A stretch of DNA of 64,000 nt, from NCBI GenBank assembly GCA_036186865.1, contig AP025062.1:33428631-33492630 (forward strand), read 5' to 3'. The notes under the pieces are model-generated. The model was given only the letters and a program-made list of their open reading frames with translations. It was not told the origin of the DNA and ran no database searches. Every line of letters starts with the position of its first letter. The stretch's first letter is position 1. Source of the DNA: Eustoma russellianum. Lineage: Eukaryota > Streptophyta > Magnoliopsida > Gentianales > Gentianaceae. The translations under genes were made by a program, and so were the position numbers. Of the stretch, positions 63,370 to 64,000 are shown one piece after another.

Positions 63370-64000
63370 TGTCGTATCCCGAACATTCGCAGGTACTCTT
63401 ATCTCTCGTCGATCTATCAAAGCCTTATCATCCTTCGGTGAAATATTCTATATTTTATTCCTATCGATTATCTTAATATTGCTAAGCTTGCTAATGTCGA
63501 ATATTCATATATTTAATTCAAGTATCGATTATTCGCCGTGAAGTATCCGATTCTTAATATGTAGCATAACACCTTTTATTTAATTATGTCCCATGTTGTG
63601 TGATATGTGAGAAAATAAATTCCCTCCCCACACACATAATAAAAATCGGCCATGGTAGGTCTCCAAGATACTAGAAGATTCTCCAACCAACCACCAACAC
63701 CCTCTTAATTGTGGTGTGCTAGCTATCTTCTTAACTCCTTATCAAAAGTTGCAAAAGACAAACAAGTAATTAGCCACCTTAATCAAGTCTTATTTTTCCC
63801 TCTCCCAACCCTCCTAGAATCGGCCCCCATAGCTCTTCAAGACTCTATTTGATTTTCAAACTCATCTTCTCAAATACTCTAAGTTATAAACCCTAAAATA
63901 TATCTCCAAGCAAGAATGATATCTCAAGTGCTCCTTCCCTAACCAATCATCTATGCCGAAAATTTTAGGAGTCAAGGAGGAATAGAAGTCTCATCAACCT
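63370..64000 (+). repeat. LTR 3 of chromodomain gypsy array (partial)
   Basis: First 631 bp of the 3' LTR of copy 2, almost identical to LTRs 1 and 2; continues past the window. Confidence 0.93.

Larger units (their letters stand above)
58246..64000 (+). mobile_element. Chromodomain Ty3/gypsy element, copy 2 interior and right LTR
   Basis: Primer site 58249-58260, interior to 63369, then LTR 3 from 63370 running off the window. It keeps clean gag knuckles and protease but has a gag frameshift (about 58695), a nonsense codon in RNase H (61527-61529) and a frameshift in integrase (about 62531). The damage sites differ from those of copy 1. Confidence 0.92.

Overview
The window is plant nuclear DNA, almost certainly from a flowering plant. 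It consists of nested transposable elements, and I found no intact host gene, tRNA, rRNA or CRISPR array. The plant call rests on chromodomain Ty3/gypsy elements with LTRs of 3 kb or more, copia-type elements, a plant-type L1 LINE carrying RNase H, and a CACTA (En/Spm) transposon with TNP2 and coiled-coil genes. Most retroelement primer sites match or nearly match the plant initiator-Met type (TGGTATCAGAGC). There is one 10-base assembly gap (34758-34767).

Layout. 1-1297: part of a minus-strand copia-type LTR with a 51-bp tandem repeat upstream of its TATA box. 1298-13437: gypsy remnant 1 (plus), reduced to gag, a polypurine tract and a 3' LTR; that LTR is split by a complete 6.8-kb CACTA element (4855-11648, 3-bp duplication TGA). 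13438-15996: gypsy remnant 2 (plus; LTR end, gag, protease, start of RT). 15997-19799: a 5'-truncated L1 LINE (minus). 19800-23194: gypsy remnant 3 (minus; gag to RNase H). 23195-24988: two LTRs of one family in inverted orientation around an AAT microsatellite. 24989 to about 27395: an LTR fragment (minus). About 27480 to the window end: a degenerate copia element (plus) that hosts two gypsy arrays. The first (31846-45373, minus) is LTR-interior-LTR-interior-LTR of a family with most of pol deleted. The second (46473-64000, plus) is LTR-interior-LTR-interior-LTR of a nearly intact chromodomain (Tekay/Del-like) element that runs off the right edge.

How the parts work together. In the right-hand gypsy copies Gag, protease, RT, RNase H, integrase and chromodomain are encoded in order, but the polyprotein frame is broken at two places that look like short GT-AG introns. 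One lies at the Gag-protease boundary (phase 1) and one inside RT (phase 0). Removing both restores one frame through the whole of copy 1, apart from two nonsense codons. Equivalent sites occur in gypsy remnants 2 and 3, the donor alone in remnant 1, and remnant 3 has a third candidate intron in RNase H. If the first intron is retained, translation stops within a few codons, so regulated splicing could set the Gag to Gag-Pol ratio.

The LTRs of several of these families share a hairpin with paired compensatory changes, followed by a pyrimidine tract ending in CAG. In two pairs of families a protein-like segment follows that differs mainly at third codon positions. These are the observations most worth following up, together with a pair of paralogous minus-strand coiled-coil ORFs inside the CACTA element.
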